A stretch of DNA of 16,897 nt, taken from assembly GCA_022793555.1 (NCBI GenBank), contig JAAWDB010000047.1, positions 1-16,897 on the forward strand, written 5' to 3'. The notes below the pieces were generated by a model, which saw only the letters and a program-made list of their open reading frames with translations, was not told the origin of the DNA and ran no database searches. Below, piece after piece: positions 12,938-16,897 of the stretch. Position numbers and translations under genes: made by a program. Numbering within the stretch: position 1 is the first letter of the stretch; every line of letters begins with the position of its first letter. Origin of the DNA: Bacilli bacterium (GTDB lineage Bacteria; Bacillota_I; Bacilli_A; RF39; UBA660).

Positions 12938-14792
12938 TTTTGCTATACTCCTTTTTTAGATAAACTGCTAATATGGAAATATCTGATGGATTTACACCAC
13001 TAATTCTAGCTGCTTGGCCAATGGACACAGGGCGAATTTTTTTTAATTTTTGGCGCGCTTCGGAAGCAATATTTTTTATTTTGTCATAGTCAATATCTTC
13101 CGGAATTTGTTTTTCTTCTAATTTGAGCATTCTTTCGACATCACGTTCGGTTTTGTTTATATATCCTTCATATTTAATAGCAATCTCTACTTGTTCTTTG
13201 ATTAATTCTTCAAAAGGAAGTGGTAAAAATTCTTCAATTATTTTTAAAGTGATATCTGGTCTTTTTAGTAATTCATAAAAACTTTTAGATGCTGATAGAT
13301 CAATTTGATGTTTTTTTAATTTGGTTTTCGTTTCATCATTTAGTTTGATTTTTTCAAGTTTTAATAAATTCATTAATTTGGTAATTTGGTCTTTTTTCGC
13401 TTTTGTTCTTTCATATTGTTCTTTGGTAATACTTCCAACTTGCCAAGCAATGTCACGTAATCTTAAGTCCGCATTGTCATGACGAAGTATTAAACGGTAT
13501 TCTGCTCTAGATGTTAGCATACGATAAGGTTCATTGGTTCCTTTGGTTACTAGATCATCGATTAGTACTCCAATATAAGCTTCGTTTCTTTTTAGTATTA
13601 AGGGGTCTTTATGTTGTAATTTTAAAACAGCATTGATTCCTGCAATGATCCCTTGACCAGCAGCTTCTTCGTAACCACTCGTTCCATTAATCTGTCCAGC
13701 AGTAAATATACCTTCCACAACTTTAGACTCTAATGATGGTTTGATTTGAAGGGGATTTATCGCATCGTATTCGATGGCATACGCATATTTGGTAATTTGA
13801 GCATGTTCTAAACCTTTTAGGCTATGAACCATTTGGTCTTGAATGTCTCTTGGCATACTGGTTGAAAATCCTTGTAAATACCATTCATCATAATAAAGAC
13901 TTTCTGGCTCTAAGAATAGTTGGTGGCGTTCTTTATCTTTAAATCGAACTAGTTTGTCTTCAATGGAAGGACAATATCTAGGTCCAACACCAGTAACATA
14001 TCCTCCATACATTGCTGATTTGTCTAAATTAGAAAGAACAATTTGATGGGTGGAATCATTCGTGTATAGTAAATAGCATTTTTGTTGTTCATTTATTTTA
14101 TAAGATGGTTCATTGTCCCAACTAAATGTGTAATAATCGTTATCTCCCACTTCTTCTTTTAACTTACTAAAATCAATGGATGAATGTTTAATTCGTTGCG
14201 GAGTACCAGTTTTTAATCGTTGTATCTCAAAACCAATTTTTTTTAAATTATCACTTAGATGATTACTCCTTGGTTCACCATGTGGTCCGCCTTCCGTGTT
14301 CTCACTACCAATTAAAATATTACTTTTTAAGTAAGTACCTGTCGTTAAAATTAATGTTTTACAAAATATTTTTTGACCATTGTTTAAAATAACGGCTTCT
14401 ATTTTGTTATCTGTTATGGAAATGTCTTCTACTGTACTTTCCATTAGTTCAAGATTTTTGGTACTTTTTAATTCTTTTAACATGTTTTGTGGATAAGTGA
14501 CTTTATCTGCTTGGGCTCTTAATGAGCGAACTGCTGGACCTTTGGCACTGTTTAACATTTTGATTTGGAAGTGCGAATGATCGGCAACGTGGCCCATTAA
14601 TCCACCTAGGGCATCAATTTCTCTTACAATGATTCCTTTGGCAGTTCCTCCAATCGAAGGATTACAGGGCATATCTGCAATATTTTTTTCGTTCATGGTG
14701 ATTAGAAGTGTTTTTGCTCCCATAAAAGCAGCGATATGGGCCGCTTCACAGCCAGCATGACCTCCCCCTACCACTATACAATCATAAATCAT
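12930..14792 (-). CDS. mnmG: tRNA uridine-5-carboxymethylaminomethyl modification enzyme MnmG
   Basis: MnmG (GidA) is the FAD/NADH-dependent partner of MnmE that installs the carboxymethylaminomethyl group on wobble U34 of several tRNAs. In 620 residues it has the FAD dinucleotide-binding motif GGGHAG (9-14), the conserved MPCNPSIGGTAKG, the TGTYL strand, EYDAINP, the GQINGTSGYEEAAGQG FAD motif, a TSRAEYRL segment, and the C-terminal helical MnmE-binding domain ending in RPVSIGQAARISGVNP. The length is normal (about 625). The start is ATG 14792, with AGGA ten bases upstream; an in-frame GTG at 14801 abuts that site, so it is not the start. It overlaps the preceding GNAT gene by 11 bases and rsmG by 8 bases, so translation is probably coupled. 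All key residues seen are intact. Confidence 0.97.
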   Translation of the reverse strand: MIYDCIVVGGGHAGCEAAHIAAFMGAKTLLITMNEKNIADMPCNPSIGGTAKGIIVREIDALGGLMGHVADHSHFQIKMLNSAKGPAVRSLRAQADKVTYPQNMLKELKSTKNLELMESTVEDISITDNKIEAVILNNGQKIFCKTLILTTGTYLKSNILIGSENTEGGPHGEPRSNHLSDNLKKIGFEIQRLKTGTPQRIKHSSIDFSKLKEEVGDNDYYTFSWDNEPSYKINEQQKCYLLYTNDSTHQIVLSNLDKSAMYGGYVTGVGPRYCPSIEDKLVRFKDKERHQLFLEPESLYYDEWYLQGFSTSMPRDIQDQMVHSLKGLEHAQITKYAYAIEYDAINPLQIKPSLESKVVEGIFTAGQINGTSGYEEAAGQGIIAGINAVLKLQHKDPLILKRNEAYIGVLIDDLVTKGTNEPYRMLTSRAEYRLILRHDNADLRLRDIAWQVGSITKEQYERTKAKKDQITKLMNLLKLEKIKLNDETKTKLKKHQIDLSASKSFYELLKRPDITLKIIEEFLPLPFEELIKEQVEIAIKYEGYINKTERDVERMLKLEEKQIPEDIDYDKIKNIASEARQKLKKIRPVSIGQAARISGVNPSDISILAVYLKKEYSKNE

Positions 14793-15297
14793 TTGTATCA
14801 CTTCCTAAATCTTTTTCATAATAATTAAAAATTCCAGCATTATCGCTCCAAGTTAATTCGCCTTTTTTTTGAAATCCTAGACGTTTAAAAAGTTCATTCA
14901 TTTTGAGATTATTTTTTTCGGTATCGGCTTTTAATATTTTAATATTATTTTGAAGCGCTAATTCTTCCGCATAGGAAATCAAAGTTTTGGCCATTCCTTT
15001 GTGTCGATAGTTCGGCGATACCGCTAAACGATGAAGAATTAAGGATGGGGCTAGAGTACGATTTTTGACTTGTTGATATTCGTCTTCATTATCTTTTTTT
15101 ATACAAATAAGAGCTTTTAATTCGTTATCTTCTTCTACTATATATAAAGATTGTTCATTTATGTCGTTTAGAAAATCATCTTTTTGTGGATAACCATCAT
15201 GCCATTGGGGATTATTTTCTTTTTTCATTTCTTCTTTTACTTGATTAATGATATTCATAATACTTTCTAAGTCTATTTTAGTTGCTAAACGGATCAT
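14782..15297 (-). CDS. GNAT-family N-acetyltransferase
   Basis: The 171-residue cytoplasmic protein has the GNAT fold: motif A LHRLAVSPNYRHKGMAKTLI (88-107), with the R-x-x-G-x-A acetyl-CoA pyrophosphate-binding loop at 98-103, and motif B-like DTEKNNLKMNELFKRLGF (125-142). It probably transfers acetyl from acetyl-CoA to an unknown amine: an amino acid, polyamine or protein N-terminus. It is not RimI-like enough to assign. ATG 15297 has AGGGAAG upstream, four bases after mnmE ends, and the gene overlaps mnmG by 11 bases. It is therefore transcribed and translated inside the mnmE-mnmG operon, where such a gene is unusual. No sign of recent transfer is visible: codon use looks like that of its neighbours. 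Confidence 0.88.
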   Translation of the reverse strand: MIRLATKIDLESIMNIINQVKEEMKKENNPQWHDGYPQKDDFLNDINEQSLYIVEEDNELKALICIKKDNEDEYQQVKNRTLAPSLILHRLAVSPNYRHKGMAKTLISYAEELALQNNIKILKADTEKNNLKMNELFKRLGFQKKGELTWSDNAGIFNYYEKDLGSDTNDL

Positions 15298-15301
15298 TTT
15301 T

Positions 15302-16660
15302 TCACTTCCCTAAACAAAATTTTTGGAATAGGTTATCAATCAACTCGTCTTCATAAGTGGCACCGATAATTAAACCTAAATTATTCCACGCTTCTTTTAA
15401 TTCAATTTCTAATATATCAATGGGGATATTTTCTTTAATTTGCTGTTCAACATTATTTATGTTTTCTAAAGCTTTTTTGGCTAAAGTTATTTGACGAACA
15501 TTCGATAAATAATTCATGTCTTTACTTTCTATTTCATTCAAATGAAATAACTCAATAATTTTATTTTTTAGAGGAATTAATCCTTCTGTAGTAGTGGTGG
15601 TGCCTATGACAATATTGGGATAATGATATATTTCTTCATCAATTTTTGGCTCTAAATCATTTTTATTTAAGAAAATTATATTTTTTTTCAAAGCAATTTT
15701 TGAAAGTAATTCACGATCTTCTGTAGTCAATCTTTCGTTTCTATTTAAAACAAGAATTACTAAATCGGCTGTTTCAATGACTTTTTTACTTTTATCAACA
15801 CCAATTTTTTCTACTAAATCATTAGTTTCTCTTATGCCAGCAGTATCAATTAGGTTTAATAGAATGCCATTTAATATTACTTCCCCTTCTACAATATCTC
15901 TTGTCGTACCAGAAACATTTGTAACAATAGCTTTTTCTTCTTCTAAAAACGCGTTTAATAAACTACTTTTACCGACATTTGGACGACCAATAAAGGCTAC
16001 ATTTATTCCTTCTTTGATGATTTTTCCATTTTCTGATTCTTTTACAATTTGTTGTAACGCAAAAGAGATTTCTTTTAATTCTGGTAAAATATTTTCATGG
16101 GTTATAACTTTTTCATCTTCATATTCTGGATAATCAATATTTACTTCAATGTTAGCTAATAATGTAACAATTTTATCTCTTAAACTTTGAATTAATTGGG
16201 TTAGTGAACCAGTTACACCATGCATAGCTAAAGCTCTGGCCGTATCATTTTTGGCTTCAATTAAATCACCAACGGCTTCGGCTTCTAAAAGGTTAATGCG
16301 ACCATTTAGAAAGGCACGTTTGGTAAATTCACCAGGTTCTGCTAATTCAGCACCATTTAAAATTAAAAGTTCTAATACTTTATTAGTTGTAGACATTCCT
16401 CCATGACAATTAATTTCGATAATATCTTCTGTCGTATAAGTTTTTGGTGAAAGCATTTTCATGACTAACACTTCATCAATTTTCTCGTTTTTATCCATAA
16501 TATAACCGTAATGAATTGTGTGGGATGGAGCATCAGGGAAAGTTTTATTACTAAATATCTTTTTTGTTATTTCAACGGAGTCTGGTCCGCTCATTCTAAC
16601 GATAGAGATAGCACCGCCATTGCCAGGATTTGTTGAAATTGCACAAATAGTCTTTTCCAT
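15302..16660 (-). CDS. mnmE: tRNA modification GTPase MnmE
   Basis: MnmE (TrmE) is a dimeric GTPase that works with MnmG to modify wobble U34 of tRNA, using a formyl-tetrahydrofolate-type cofactor bound in its N-terminal domain. The 452 residues show the N-terminal folate domain (1-117: TICAIST, IVRMSGP, EINCHGG, EPGEFTKRAFLNGRINLLEAEA), a helical domain, and an inserted G domain. G1 is GRPNVGKS (225-232), G2 TTRD (252-255), G3 DTAG (272-275) and G4 NKND (332-335). The C-terminal FCLGK (448-452) carries the conserved Cys. The length is normal (about 455-460). ATG 16660 follows GGTGA. It leads the operon, with its own promoter upstream and the GNAT gene four bases downstream. Confidence 0.97.
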   Translation of the reverse strand: MEKTICAISTNPGNGGAISIVRMSGPDSVEITKKIFSNKTFPDAPSHTIHYGYIMDKNEKIDEVLVMKMLSPKTYTTEDIIEINCHGGMSTTNKVLELLILNGAELAEPGEFTKRAFLNGRINLLEAEAVGDLIEAKNDTARALAMHGVTGSLTQLIQSLRDKIVTLLANIEVNIDYPEYEDEKVITHENILPELKEISFALQQIVKESENGKIIKEGINVAFIGRPNVGKSSLLNAFLEEEKAIVTNVSGTTRDIVEGEVILNGILLNLIDTAGIRETNDLVEKIGVDKSKKVIETADLVILVLNRNERLTTEDRELLSKIALKKNIIFLNKNDLEPKIDEEIYHYPNIVIGTTTTTEGLIPLKNKIIELFHLNEIESKDMNYLSNVRQITLAKKALENINNVEQQIKENIPIDILEIELKEAWNNLGLIIGATYEDELIDNLFQKFCLGK

Positions 16661-16679
16661 ATTATCACCACTCGCCGGT

Positions 16680-16710
16680 ATTATATCACGTTTTTAGAAT
16701 TGTTTTTCAA
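16680..16710 (-). promoter_or_regulatory. mnmE operon promoter
   Basis: On the minus strand an extended -10 TGATATAAT (16688..16680) is perfect. A -35-like TTGAAA (16710..16705) stands 19 bases away, a long spacer that the TG motif can compensate. The predicted 5' leader is about a dozen bases, holding little more than the Shine-Dalgarno. It sits between the jag terminator and mnmE. Confidence 0.7.
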
Positions 16711-16715
16711 ATTCC

Positions 16716-16742
16716 AAACAAAAAGCAGATTTATTCTGCTTT
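16716..16742 (-). terminator. Rho-independent terminator after jag
   Basis: On the minus strand AAAGCAGA (16742..16735) pairs perfectly with TCTGCTTT (16729..16722) around a five-base loop holding the stop codon's last bases, followed by T-rich sequence. The stem includes the last two sense codons of jag. Confidence 0.75.
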
Positions 16743-16897
16743 AATTACAATGTGACGGTTGGGTTCTTCCCCTTCACTTGTCGTTCTGATTCCTTTAAAG
16801 TCTGCAAGTTTATTGTGAACAATTCTTCTTTCATAAGAATTCATATTATCTAGGGCAACATCTATTTTAGTATCACGTACTTCTTTGGCAATTCGAA
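16731..16897 (-). CDS. jag: KhpB/Jag RNA-binding protein, 3' end only
   Basis: Only the last 54 codons and the stop are inside the window; the gene continues beyond the right edge. The peptide carries an R3H single-stranded nucleic acid-binding domain: VALDNMNSYERRIVHNKL with Arg and His three residues apart, then TTSEGEEPNRHIVI, the very conserved Jag ending. Jag (SpoIIIJ-associated, also KhpB) pairs with KhpA as a KH-domain RNA-binding protein affecting cell length and envelope synthesis. Position directly upstream of mnmE matches other Firmicutes. It should be preceded beyond the edge by the membrane insertase YidC/SpoIIIJ. The KH domain itself is not visible here. Confidence 0.9.
   Translation of the reverse strand, partial: RIAKEVRDTKIDVALDNMNSYERRIVHNKLADFKGIRTTSEGEEPNRHIVIKAE

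Noticed and set aside
1..16897. CRISPR arrays, insertion sequences, prophage or toxin-antitoxin genes
   Set aside because: No regularly spaced repeats, transposase or integrase motifs, or paired small toxin genes were seen on either strand.

Overview
The window is a compact, AT-rich, almost one-directional stretch of a Bacilli (Firmicutes) chromosome. The gene order jag-mnmE-mnmG-rsmG-noc is the classic origin-proximal block of Firmicutes. The order rpoE-prfA-prmC-spoIIR-mntP-murA matches a second Bacillus-type cluster that is normally some distance from it. TGA is used as a stop codon (mnmE, the GNAT gene, mnmG, mntP), so this is code 11 and not the Mycoplasma code. MurA, a class A PBP and SpoIIR together point to a walled organism that forms, or descends from, endospore formers. 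A small-genome gut Bacilli lineage is plausible but is inference only.

Layout from right to left (nearly all genes are on the minus strand): the 3' end of jag/khpB with a terminator; a promoter; the tight operon mnmE - GNAT acetyltransferase - mnmG - rsmG (4-base gap, then overlaps of 11 and 8 bases); a ParB/Noc-family gene with its own promoter inside the end of rsmG, and a terminator; a small membrane-anchored protein of unknown function. Then comes the only plus-strand gene, a class A penicillin-binding protein. Divergent from it is a 113-residue hypothetical with a TTG start and an extended -10 promoter. Next is a promoter driving rpoE (delta subunit) - prfA (RF1) - P-loop kinase-like gene - prmC (RF1/RF2 glutamine methylase) - ABC-F ATPase - spoIIR - mntP. 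murA follows with its own promoter and terminator, then an SGNH-hydrolase-like protein that has lost its catalytic residues. At the left edge a consensus promoter fires out of the window.

The genes group by job. MnmE/MnmG modify tRNA wobble uridines, RsmG methylates 16S rRNA, RF1 and PrmC are a substrate-enzyme pair for translation termination, and the ABC-F protein probably acts on ribosomes. MurA and the PBP build peptidoglycan. Noc links chromosome to division, RpoE tunes RNA polymerase, MntP exports manganese and SpoIIR signals from forespore to mother cell.

Most content is ordinary housekeeping. The points most worth a second look are the apparent SGNH pseudoenzyme, the Noc-type protein with no N-terminal membrane-targeting segment and a long acidic linker, the consensus promoter with an operator-like palindrome at the left edge, and unfamiliar genes inserted in conserved operons. 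No mobile element, CRISPR array, tRNA or rRNA gene was found. No gene-free stretch exceeds about 160 bases.
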